From: Polytrichum commune
Taxonomy: Eukaryota; Streptophyta; Polytrichopsida; Polytrichales; Polytrichaceae
NCBI GenBank assembly: GCA_950295325.1
Contig: OX485806.1
Location: 38,996,001 to 39,060,000 of the forward strand
DNA: 64,000 bases
Reading direction: 5' to 3'
Below are positions 35,958 through 46,799 of the stretch, piece after piece. The notes beneath the pieces are model-generated. The model was not told the origin of the DNA, did not search any database, and saw nothing but the letters and a program-made list of their open reading frames with translations. The first letter of the stretch is position 1. Every line of letters starts with the position of its first letter. A program made the position numbers and the translations under genes.

Positions 35958-36669
35958 ACTACACCGTTTATGGTATTTAGTGTCATGTACACTATTTGCA
36001 AAGGGCCTAAAGTAGATGCCTAGAGGTCTCAAAGTGTCATGCCTTGCTAATTGCCAATATGATTCTATTTGTCAACATAAGTAATTGCTTTAGTGAAAAA
36101 TAAATAATAATCATGACTTTCAAAGTACACTTTTATGGTGTTTAATGTCACATAAATTATTTGTGAAGAGCCTAACTAGATGCCCAAAGGTCTCAAAGTG
36201 TCATGTTTGCTAATTGCCATTGATATAATACTATTTGTTAACATAAGTAACTTTTTCAAGGGAAAAACATTTACACCATGACTTTCCGTGTAGCGCTTTG
36301 GGAAACTTGAGACGATAGTTTTGCCTTTTAGTATGTGAGGGGAAGATATTATTGAGCATACTAATGGCAAGTGTTGTGTGTTTACATTGTTGTATGCAAG
36401 AGGGAGATATTCTTGATTGTACTAATGGCAAGTGTCTTTTGTGTACACTTTAGTCAACTTGTAGACCGTTGTGTAACATAGGCATGCACCTCATAATATA
36501 CTTTTGAATTTACTCATACCAAGATATTAGCAAGTGCACTTGAACGCCAAGTGTCATGAGGTGACACTCATGATGAAGTTGTTAATCATCAATGTAACCT
36601 ACCATACGCCTCAAAATAAGGTAGGTGACATTTTTATGCATGTAACACTAAATACCATAAATAGTGTAG
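35958..36669 (+). mobile_element. R2-family element, copy 2, 712 bp
   Basis: Termini ACTACACCGTTTATGGTATT and the complement of AATACCATAAATAGTGTAGC form TIRs of about 30 bp. The left half holds a diverged internal tandem repeat (35960-36050 versus 36125-36205, sharing AGGTCTCAAAGTGTCATG). It provides empty-site versions of both insertions in copy 1. No transposase is encoded. Confidence 0.65.
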
Positions 36670-36999
36670 CACTTTGAACCTCTTTTGTTTGGATACACCA
36701 ACCCCAACCTCATCAACATTCAATGAACACTATATCAAACATTTTAGGACTTTATGGAACCCCAAAATGTGAAAGAAATCTACATTGTGCATATGGGAAC
36801 ATGGAATTGTGCACAAGGGAACATAAGACATGCATGTGGGAACGTGGGAATGTGCATGTTGACATATGTGAACGTGTAGGCTACGGGTGCCTGCTACAAT
36901 TAATGGCATGGCGACACGTGTCCATCACCAGACGTAGTTGGTGACGTCTGACATGGTCATTAAATAATGGTCATAATGTTTGCTTCCTTGTATTTAATA

Positions 37000-37627
37000 A
37001 GGAACAGATGCTTGGCCTAGTCACTGTAGTCAGCTACGTGATCAAATGCAAGGGTTTTGGGGTCAACCTGGCACTCTAGTCAACTCCATCCCAGACTTTA
37101 TCTTTCATGATCCAAGTGGCGAGTTTGCAAACATCTTCCCGAACTTCTTCGTCAGCTGGAGTTGCAAAGGATTTTGAAGGTAAATCCCTTGCTCATCAGC
37201 TGCCGGCTCTTAATCATTTCTTGTGAAGTGTAGGGTTGAAGATTTTGGCCACCCAGCCACACTTGCCACGGCGATATTGCCAGTGCTGCACGTATTCTTT
37301 CGTTTTTGTCCAGATCGGAGTCCTCTGTCAAAAAATCTAGGTCTAAATCATTTGCTTGCATCGTGGCTCTATTTCGAAGGTCGAAATCTAGATTCTTGAT
37401 TGCTTGTTGAAAAGCTTATCTGATCTCTTTGTACAGGTGCACCCTGCCTAACCCTAATGCAGAACTTTGCGTCTTCTTGTAGTGTGAAGCCCTGTGCTGG
37501 CATTCATCACCTCCTCGAGTGACCTAATTTCAGGTCCTTTTGCCAAGGATTCATTTCATCGAATTTTCAAACAACAGATTGAAGATTTGAAGATACAGGG
37601 GCGGCAGAGCGACTGGAGTTGTCCACC
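37000..37627 (+). promoter_or_regulatory. Probable promoter and 5' UTR of AP2-like gene 2
   Basis: The composition turns GC-richer from about 36.9 kb and repeats stop, a change like the one upstream of AP2-like gene 1. No individual element or transcription start can be assigned with confidence. Confidence 0.4.
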
Positions 37628-40600
37628 ATGCCGGACCCTCAAGCTGATGTGAGCAACCCCTGGGAACATCGACTTGCTCACCATCAGTAAGTGTTCTCAC
37701 CCTTCCAGTCAGATTCTTCAAAAACTTGGTCTAGTATCTGATTTTGATTTTTTTTTTTTGAAGTTACGCCACTCTGTGTGAAATTCCAACCTAAGTAATT
37801 GTGGTTTTTTTAAGTGAATGTCCTGAAGCTTTTTATCATGCAATTATATGTCATTGTGGCATGGCGTAGAGTGTTGGTGGCATAGGGTTCAAATGAGCAA
37901 CTTCAAATTTGATGGTTAGGGTACCAGACTATTGAATTCGCATAGATGATGTGTATGAGTAGCATGGGGTTCGAACAAAGTGGAAGAACTTGCAATTTGC
38001 CAACCCAGAGAATAGGAGATTTAGGCTCATTGTAGTGATATAGCAGGGCACAGTATTTCAGAAGTGTCTATTCACATTATATTCTTAAATGATGAAGCCG
38101 GCAGTGTGAGTTGTTAGCATCTCAAGGTACAACTAGATGTAGCAGTTAAGGTTTTGAGAGATTATCCAATGATCACTTTATTGTGACATTTTGCTCACAT
38201 TGTATTCCATGTAGGATTTAGTATTAGGTTATCTTGGTGGTGCTTCCCAGAAAGGAGGTTTGAATACAAGACATTTTCTGCCTGGGTAGCTTCAGCACAT
38301 TCTTACAATAACTTTCAGGCAATGGTTTGGACCCATGCCGGCTCCTGTTATTGAACATTAGATTTTGAATTCTAGCTACCTTTCAGCTCCATCCATAATC
38401 CTTGCTTCCCTTGAATTTTACAAGATTACTATTCTCCTCTAGCTTATCATTTGTGAAATCCTTGGTTGTGTTAGTTTAGTAAATTAAAGCTTGTCGATTT
38501 GTCAATTCCCTCTTAAGTCCTAATCCCATGACATACAGAGGAACATGTGAGAAGATGCTGCTTGGTGGGCACCTAGTGGCACTTAGGACCCTTATCATTT
38601 TTTTGGGATAGAACCTTCACTTGAAAACGCATTGAAAAGTGATGCCTTTGGATGCTGTGCCAACGAAAGTGCATGCACTATAGTAACATGGGGTGCCTAT
38701 AAAAGTAGTTGAACTTGTAAGCTTTCCAGAGAACTGAGGGTTAAGGTCTATGGACTGCTATAGTAGGGTAAAATTTCAGAGAAGAGCCCTTTGGACATGA
38801 CATTCTCTAACTAGTAGAGGTAGCAGCAGGGCGGTTATTTAAGGTTCTTTTACTTGATTCTTGTTCAGGTTATCACACTGATAAACTCAGGGTGGTTGCT
38901 ATGTTATCAGGTGATCCATGATGGGTATCTTCATCATGTTGGATAGCAATATAGGACTCTGATGTCTAGGAATGTATACTCAGGGCTGGTTCACATGGGG
39001 TCCCAAGTCCCACTGATGTTAGCAAGTCCCAGCATGGAGGCAGAGTCCCAACTTTTGAGCCTCAAGAAACCATTAAAATATGGTTAATTATCGTTAAAGT
39101 CGGATCTTGGGACTTAGGACCCCGTGTGAACTGGTCCTCGTTCTACATAGGACTAACCAACATCCATGGACATCTCGGAATGTTCATTCCCAATCATACT
39201 GCCAGCTTTTTTCAATCTATCATTGTTTGAACATTCTGTTTAGATTGCATGGACTATAGTATCTGGTATTTGATCAGCTTGGTTAAATACTCTGGGCAGA
39301 GTTTCCCAGAAGGATTTATTGAACATGGGATTTTAGATTTTAGAATTTTAGAATTCCTTCCATCTGATATGGTCTAAGCACATTCTTCTGGTAAAATCTG
39401 GTTTCATCTAAGCGCATTCTTCTAATAAAACCTTGTAACCCACGAATCAGTTTCAAATTCTAACTACCTGGCAATAGAGTTTTCAAATTCTCAGCTTTTC
39501 AAGCCTAGGTTTCACCTCCATAACCCAACAGTAAATGCAAAATTCGTGGCTTGAAACCATATCGGTCATGTAATTCTCAGTCAAGTTCTGGATTCTAGGT
39601 ACCTGACAGCTGCCTCCCTACTATTTAGTTTCACCATTCAAGATTAACAAAATCACTTCTCATCCCCTCTCTCACTACACTAAATATGATATTTAGTGTG
39701 ACTTACTATTTGGAATTACGCAATGCTATAACTGTCTAGTGTGTATCTCATTTTGTACCAACCATGGTCGAATTGGTTGTTTGGACACTCTAGAACATTA
39801 ACATCTAAACTTGGTAAAAAAATACATTAATAGAAAAAAGATATAGGAACATGTAACTCCAAACAGTAAGTCACACTAAATATCATATTTAGTGTACTGT
39901 TTGTGTTAGGTTAGTGGATGAAGTTTGTGGATGACTCTGCACAGTCAAGCTTGTCAATTTCCCTCTCGGTCCATACTCATATTCAAAGAAATATGTGAAA
40001 AAAGTCCTCTGGGTTAGGGCTTTGTGGCGTCCAGAATCAACGGCCTGTCTTTGGAAATAATTTTAATTGAAGAAAATTTTGAAATTTGATGGCTTAGGAT
40101 GATGCACTGTTGGATATGTGTGGACGATGCAGGTAAATAACATGGGGTGCCAACAGTAGTAGATGAGCTTGCAACAACCTAGAGATCTAATCCAGTGTTA
40201 TGAGTCAATCCATGATGGCCTATCCTCATCCATGGAGGATAATGATACAGTATAATGTCTAAGATTTCAAAGAATTGTCAAACAATAGACATTCCGGGAC
40301 TTTTCATTTCCAATGTTAGTTATCCAGCTTGTGTCAACGTATCAGAACAATATACCAAACATTAGTTTTCAGTTTCAGCTTTCAACTCTGGAAGCGATTA
40401 TTACGCTCTTTATTGGGGAATCATAAATGGATCTCTTTTGAACTTGCCCAGTATTTAGGGGAGGCTCTTCTTGGCCTAAAATTTATGTCTGTAGGTGTGA
40501 GTACTTCATGTCACTGGAACTTCGGTTGCAGGGAAAGGGATGGCAACCACAACAAAGGAAGCTACCAGCCACAAAACGGGAAGAAGGAACAGGATGTGCA

Positions 40601-42039
40601 ATTCTTCAAACCATTTCTACAGCGCGCACAGCCAGATTCTGGGCAGCACATAATCTTCAAGAGAGATGGAATTCGTTATCCAACTGACCGGATAAAGAGC
40701 TTCCGCTCGGAGCTGAGGCCACCTTTGTGGCAAGAGACACTCTGGTTAGGAAGCTTCAAGTCGGAAGCAGCTGCCATGAAGGCATATGATGCAGCTCTTG
40801 TGTACACTGGCAAATCGCCAGTTCATTTCGTCTACCCTGTGGACTACTTCCTACCGCTTCCTCCCAATTATCCCAGCACTAATGACAAAGATGATCTTTT
40901 TAAATATGTGAAGAACCTAGCATGCAGCAACACGATTGTCAAGCGCAGCGAGTTCAAGAGCGTCTTGATCAAACTGGCAAAAGAAGCTGCCAGGAGGACG
41001 ACAGTCTTGGTGAAAGCGTATAGTAGCCCACATGCTGCAAGGGTTGAGAACAGATCATTGGCACCTGCTGCAACTCCCATGGCCAGCAGATTAATGCAGC
41101 AATCTTGCCCCGCTAAGTTGCCAGTGAGGACATCTGAAGCATCAGATGTTGTTCAGACTGAGCCTCCAGATTTTTTCCAAAAGACGAGGCCAGTGGATCA
41201 GTTGCAGCATTCTCCTCAAGAGATTGTAAAACAAGACGTGCCCCAAGTTCAGAAACAGCCATCATGTGTCGCTGACGTGTTTTCTGACACTGTGACTTGT
41301 TCACTGGAGTCTCAGGAACCTAATCAGCCTCCTTGTGTTGAAGCAAGAACAGCAACACAAATTGCACATGATTTGCAGTCAGCTGCTTCAGAGAGTGCGA
41401 CTGACCTGATGAGAGCTGATTCGAATGAAGGCATTAGTGCTTTTCAATCAGAACATTGCGTCAGTAAATCTTGTGGTTTTGGGGAAGGCTCCATTTGTCA
41501 TTTTCCTCATTCTGGAAAAATGGAGGAAAGACTTTTTCCAAGGGTCAAGACCTCTATTGTTGAAGGTTTACAATCAAGATTGAGTAATTCCAGCCCTAAA
41601 TGTTGTGGAGAGGCGTTGAATTCATCTACTGAGATAGATATGCTGCAAGAATGGGAACTCAGTGATATTGGGAAAGACTATTTGCTCGGGCAGGGATTTA
41701 CACTAGGGGTTGATATCGAGACACAGGAGGCAGACCTGCCCATATTCAGAAACAACTCCAGCTTGCGGAGCTCAATGGATGCTTCCATTTATACTTACAA
41801 TGAATTGATGTTTCTGCAAGAGATTGAAGGTCAGTGTCCTTCAATACCACTGACATTTGTAATCTTGTGCAAGTTCTTTTGTATAGTTTTTGGCAGCCTC
41901 CATACAGTATTCAGTTAAACACATTGTTTGAACCGAGTCTTGTTTAATGCTTACCATTGTTGCTGAACCATTCTGTGATTTTGTCAATGCAGGAGATGAT
42001 TATCTGTGCGAATCACCAGAGAGCATCACCAAAACTTAA
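37628..42039 (+). CDS. AP2/ERF-like domain transcription factor (gene 2)
   Basis: Three exons in phase, 37628-37686, 40532-41829 and 41993-42039, encode 467 residues. Donors are CATCA|GTAAGT and GAAG|GTCAGT; acceptors are GGTTGCAG|G and CAATGCAG|GA; the last exon reads DDYLCESPESITKT and then TAA. An atypical AP2-like region lies at about residues 66-122: GIRYPTDRIKSFRSELRPP, then LWLGSFKSEAAAMKAYDAA and GKSPVHFVYPVDYF. The second half fits the AP2 fold, while the usual RGVRxRPWG start is replaced. The long C-terminal part is Ser/Gln/Glu-rich with no known domain, perhaps regulatory. A nuclear transcription factor is inferred. It shares WLG(T/S)FKS...AM(R/K)AYDA...G(R/K)SP with gene 1 on the same strand. 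The 2.85-kb first intron holds two MITEs. Confidence 0.8.
38986..39134. mobile_element. 149-bp MITE in the first intron of AP2-like gene 2
   Basis: The 27-bp termini CTGGTTCACATGGGGTCCCA... and the complement of ...TAGGACCCCGTGTGAACTGG match at 24 of 27 positions. The inside is closely related to 20466-20550. Non-coding; target duplication unclear. Confidence 0.7.
39675..39897. mobile_element. MITE-C family, copy 1, in the first intron of AP2-like gene 2
   Basis: TIRs of about 45 bp begin TACACTAAATATGATATTTA and continue GTGTGACTTACT(A/G)TTTGGA(A/G)TTAC. Each end contains a perfect 23-bp palindrome (ACACTAAATAT-G-ATATTTAGTGT), so each terminus can fold on itself. A second member lies at 63325-63546. 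Confidence 0.75.
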
Positions 42040-43370
42040 GTACTTAAGTAGAAATTTTTGAAGTGTATAATTTTTTTCTTTTCTAGCTGGGTGACTTTTC
42101 ATACAATGTGTAGTATTTCTCTTGTGCAGATACAATATGTAAAATTTAGGCTAGTTTGCAGATTAAGAACCAGAATTTGCAGATGGTGTTACCAAGATCC
42201 CGAACCAGAAGTTAATGATCAGCATTTGTTATACCTTAGCAGCATCAATTAACATTGATCAGTGACTAATTCTACCACCTTTTCTGTTCTGTGGGTTCAC
42301 TCTTGCTCACTGGGAGTATCTCACACTTAATACTGTCACAAGTGTGCAATTTATTAAATTATCCAATACATGATACTATATTAATAGTGCATAGCAATTT
42401 CTGGCCAAAATATGGTGAATTGTTGTCTTTCTTTAAGCTTCCAGTTGTAGTTTCTTGCTGTGCTCTATCATGATTGTGATATTCTGGAAAACATTTATCT
42501 ACAACAGTCTGCGTGGAAAAAGCTACCTTACATGACTTTCCCGCTCACTCCAACAGTTCCCAAGAAGCATAGCTAGTCTGGGGTTTTCTGCCATACATCT
42601 CCAGAGGTAATGGGAAGACCATGTAATTTGTTGTCTATCATGTGTACCAAGACCTCGATTTCAGCACAAGGCAATCAGGAGAGGTGAGACATTCATCCAA
42701 GCAGGAGAAGCAAAATGTGAATGGCTAGTTTCTGCGGTGAGGAAGCACCCTATTCCACTCATATGACAAGTTTGATTTATACATGATGAAGTCATTGCAG
42801 ATGTGTATCAACGATGACACTTCAAGTTGTAAACTTGACTAACTAGCATGTTCAACTGTTCAAATAAGTTGCCACACAAACAAGTATGGTTTGAAGACGT
42901 TTACAAGATCATTTACAGGTCACTCAAACTGTAAAACAGTAGCAACGAGATTGTGGAATACAATACCAAATACATATTTTTGTATTCAGATTCTAGAAAA
43001 TTCTACCCAGGTGGACTATGTGCAGAGACTGCTGTTGAGTAGTGTGAGAACACTTCCTAACTAATAAACATCACACTTCAAAGCGCCATAAAACCACCAG
43101 TTTATCAGACTATGTGCTATCAGAACTGTTACGAGTTGAAAAGTCCTAACAAATCATCTCACTATCAGATTTCAGGAAATCGTAAGCAAACAGTTATGAC
43201 TCATGAGACCTCGTTAAGCTAACTTTAGCGCACCGTTTGAAAAAGAGTACTTTTTCGGTCCACGATATACAATCTGAAACCACCAATAGTAAATAATGTG
43301 TATGTGTGTGTACCACCTTGGAGAAACATACTCAAATGAACACACCATATTTCATGCAGTGCACTGAGTC
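42040..43370 (+). other. 3' UTR and downstream sequence of AP2-like gene 2
   Basis: No further gene is evident. The sequence resembles single-copy 3' flanking DNA rather than the repeats elsewhere. A polyadenylation site could not be chosen. Confidence 0.35.
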
Positions 43371-43438
43371 CGGACTATGAGGTTGAGAATGGGCTCTGTA
43401 TATAGGGGATCAATAATTGGATACAAATGAAATTGATC

Positions 43439-43693
43439 TTAAAGTCCAGGAAGCCTAAAGGTTAATGGGGCTGAAAAGTACACCATGGTGGTTTCAAACC
43501 GGCTAATTCCCAGGAGTGGCCAGAGTGCGGTGGCCTCGGTGAGATAGAGGGTAATGTCAACTTGATGGTTCAACTGAAAGAAAGACTCAAGGCTTGCTAT
43601 TACTACATTCATAGTCACAAAGATCATGCTCAAATTGTACAAAAAAAACTCCCAAATTAGCGTCCTATATAGGTCTCCGAAGTGACTCTTCAC
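43439..43693 (-). pseudogene. LINE 3'-end fragment, same family as 17.4-18.3 kb
   Basis: The minus-strand frame reads SFFQLNHQVDITLYLTEATA and then RFETTMVYFSAPL...LPGL, matching the + strand at 18056-18230 (SFFQLNHQVDIS..., shared non-coding tail). Only the very end of the element is present, as expected of a 5'-truncated insertion. It lies just downstream of the candidate gene at 43858-44481. Confidence 0.5.
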
Positions 43694-43857
43694 AGGGAAT
43701 TTAACTTATACACATTGTGATGATAAGTTGCGGCCACCTCCTCCTCCCTTGATCTATAGACTGAAAACAACTGTGTGATACCGCAAGCACTACTCAACAG
43801 CAGTCGGACTAAGTTTGCTTGCAGTTTCGTGGTTGACTTTCCAGGCCTGGGAGGGGT

Positions 43858-44481
43858 TTAGGAATTAGCAACGGAATCCTGACTAAGCGAAGGCCAACGG
43901 AATCCCGATGAACCATACTCAGAATTTGGCCTGTTCACTTCGGGCATGGCAGACAAGAAGTCGTGCACCAAATCAGGCATGAGTGGAGCTGTTGGCCGGA
44001 GATGGTTTGGAGCTGCCTGCTCTCTCTGTACATTGGCTTCAGCTCCCGTTCCTGCTCCTGCTGGCGGATGATTATGATGCTCACGGTTGCCAGCGGCGAT
44101 TGATCGACTTGCATCTCTGAGGGGAACACGTACACGACAGAGCTTTAATTGAAAGAAAAATTCGTTAGTGACGATGTCACCACGACTACAATTGAATTCT
44201 CAAGCAACTCAAACCAAATTCAAATAACTTCAAAAACGTCGAGAAACACAAGCAAATCAAACCGAATACAGATAACTACAAAAACATTGGGAAACACACA
44301 CTTCGACACAAATGGGGCGCAGATTCAAGACACATTTATGTGAGAGCGGACATGTGGGCGTGCGATCCGACTCTGCCGTCAGGCGGAAAGGCTACCTGGT
44401 GCCAGCGATCGGGGGTCGATGACCGAGATTGCTGGCTCTGTTAGGAAATCCTGTTGCGGGTGGTGGCGGTGGCTGCTCCAT
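43858..44481 (-). CDS. Small two-exon candidate gene, unknown product
   Basis: On the minus strand, exon 1 (44481-44396) starts at ATG and reads MEQPPPPPATGFPNRASNLG... to donor ACCAG|GTAGCC. A 279-bp intron ends at the pyrimidine-rich GTTCCCCTCAG|A. Exon 2 (44116-43858) continues in phase and ends APLMPDLVHDFLSAMPEV...SQDSVANS and TAA. The predicted protein has 114 residues, is proline-rich at the start, His/Ala/Gly-rich in the middle and has a more ordered C terminus. I recognise no family. A competing frame in exon 2 is also open for 66 codons, but the phased model uses the whole exon. It could be a complete small protein or the remnant of a larger gene. Confidence 0.45.
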
Positions 44482-44769
44482 CGTCTGGTGTAGGACGACA
44501 GGCGCAAGTATGCGAACTTAGAGTCCCAAATTAACTGTAACACCCACCACCAAGCTTTCGCAACGACCTCGGATTCACAGCACCAGCACCAAACAACCGC
44601 TGAGTGTTGGCTTGACTCAGGTTGCCACGCCGACTCCAAAGCCGTCCCGTCCACAACAACCCTCTAACCCCCCTCACTAGTTCCTGCCCAACCTGCAATG
44701 CCGTCTCCAGGTCCTATTCAATCTCCAAACTCCACGACCAAGCATCTCAACATCCTTCACTAACAACGA

Positions 44770-45497
44770 CAAGCAAAATGAACTAGCTACTTCACTTCAG
44801 CGGCCAGCAAAATGCTAGGCGAGACCTACAGAAGCTGGATGAACTAGGTAGCATGTACTCAGACAGATCCCCGCACCGCCTACCCACTTATGTTTGGAGA
44901 GCACACAATTCAATTCAGTGGCCAACAAATGCAAGGCGAGCTCACAGAAGTTGGATGGAGGGAGCAGGAGGGAGGAGAGGAGGGAGGACGCGACGAGGAC
45001 CCGGGTGGCGGCGAAGCAAATACTGTTGGAGGCAGAAGCAGCAGGATCGGACTGCAGCAGCGCATCGGAATGATGGCGCGGTCGCAGTGTCAAAAGGGTA
45101 TTAAGAAACTCTTCCGACGTCCCGAACCCGAACCCGAACAAGCAAAATGAACTAGCTACTTCACTTCAGCGGCCAGCAAAATGCTAGGCGAGACCTACAG
45201 AAGCTGGATGAACTAGCTAGTATGTACTCAGACAGATCCCCGCACCGCCTACCCACTTATGTTTGGAGAGCACACAATTCAATTCAGTGGCCAACAAATG
45301 CAAGGCGAGCTCACAGAAGTTGGATGGAGGGAGCTGGAGGGAGCAGGAGGGAGGACGCGACGAGGACCCGGGTGGCGGCGAAGCAAATACTGTTGGAGGC
45401 AGAAGCAGCAGGATCGGACTGCAGCAGCGCATCGGAATGATGGCGCGGTCACAGTGTCAAAAGGGTATTAAGAAACTCTTCCGACGTCCCGAACCCC
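44770..45497. repeat. 369-bp direct tandem duplication
   Basis: Unit 1 (44770-45138) and unit 2 (45139-about 45497) are nearly identical, both starting CAAGCAAAATGAACTAGCTA and ending GACGTCCCGAACCC. The main difference is a small indel in the GGAGGGAG-rich part. The duplication is young. Frames on both strands are open across it, but none is preferred. It lies upstream of the minus-strand candidate gene and may be part of its promoter or leader. Confidence 0.85.
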
Positions 45498-45780
45498 ACC
45501 CCCTCTCCCGCGCCCTCTCTCCTCTCTCCTCTCCCCTCTCCTCCCTCCCCTCCCCCCTCTCCCGCGCCGTCTCCTCCTCTCTCCTCCTCTCCTCTCTCCT
45601 CCCCTCTCCCTCCCCTCCCCTCCCCTCCCGTAGATTGGGCGGGTCCGGCCTCGGTAAAGTTGTGGGTCAGGCTCCAAATTTTAATTGTAACGCTTCTGAC
45701 GTCCCGAGCCGCCTCCCCTCCTCAGGCTCCTCTCCCTCTCCCCAGCCCTCCCCTCCCCTCCCCTCCCCTCCCCTCCCAAG
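45498..45780. repeat. Pyrimidine-rich CCCCT/CTCTC low-complexity tract
   Basis: C/T-rich sequence with CCCCT pentamer runs, interrupted at about 45630-45715. It abuts the left arm of the 9.9-kb inverted-repeat structure. The 178-codon frame across it is compositional. Confidence 0.8.
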
Positions 45781-46388
45781 TCTCTGGTTGAGGCATTAAG
45801 CCGGCCGGGGATTGAGGGCAAGCCAATCTAAGTCGTCCTCTCTCTACGTGTAGGATTCAAACCACGTTTCCACTTTTTGGGTCGCCCGAACCTTTGTCCA
45901 CCTCGTTTGGGTCGCCCGAATCCTTGTCCACCTTGTTGCCCGATTGTATATAAGACCAGTGATCGGGGAGATTTTTGGGCATAACCGGTTGAGATCTTAG
46001 TGTTTGTAAGTCCATCTGGTGGCATGTTGACATCCTCCGGGTTTTTTTTATTGGATTGGGGTATATTCTATAAATCCCTCTTAAATGGTCATTGATTATC
46101 CTGCAGTTTTGAACTTCAAACGATTATTTCTCAAATTCAACTGGTTCATCTATAACTAACTGCCAGGTCTCCCCGATCATAGTATAAGACGGGTATGTGG
46201 CCACACTAGGGGAACTTGCAGCGCCACAAGACAAGGTGGACGGGTCTTAAATGGTTACTTTTTCTCCGACTAGCCCGCGTCTCCTAGGGTATGGAACACG
46301 CGATTAGCACGAGATGGTTAGCAAATCTAAATCAAAGTTGCATCCACTTTCCTCATAATTTTGGAGCTCATATGAACAAAGATATATT
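45774..46388. repeat. Left arm of the long inverted repeat
   Basis: Inverted match to 55104-55684, including an embedded E1 copy. The arms differ by scattered substitutions and small indels, for example a duplicated GGGTCGCCCGAA segment near 45880-45910 found only here. Confidence 0.8.
45957..46182 (-). mobile_element. E1-family MITE, copy 3, inside the left arm
   Basis: Begins AGTGATCGGGGAGATTTTTG and ends GTCTCCCCGATCAT. Flanked by TATAAGAC (45949-45956) and TATAAGAC (46183-46190), an 8-9 bp target duplication preserved in both arms of the long inverted repeat. Confidence 0.75.
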
Positions 46389-46799
46389 CATGTGACACAC
46401 TTTTGAAAGGAAATAACATGATTAAACAATACCTTAGAGAATAATGCATCGCCAAAGTAGACTTTACATAATTATGCATCATTGCAAATCCTATGCATTA
46501 ATCATGTAAATCAATATGATAATTCATATGTCATAAAAATGTATGTAAATATTTATTTATTTATTTATTTAGAAATTAATATATATAACATTCAAATATA
46601 TAATGTTCTAGGTACAATGTCCAAAACAAATTCTTGACTTTGTAATCTAAAATGATGTTGAATGAAATCGGTTACATTATACACTAGTACTGTAGATATT
46701 CAATTAGTTGTTGCCACGTCACATTGGGAGGAACCCTCCCATACCCCCTTGCCTCCCGATTTGGGCAAACCAACCCATACACTCGTTCCTTGTTGGATG

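Noticed and set aside
45263-45799. 178-codon proline/serine-rich + strand frame
   Set aside because: Half of it lies in the 369-bp tandem duplication and half in the CCCCT tract, so it is open for compositional reasons.
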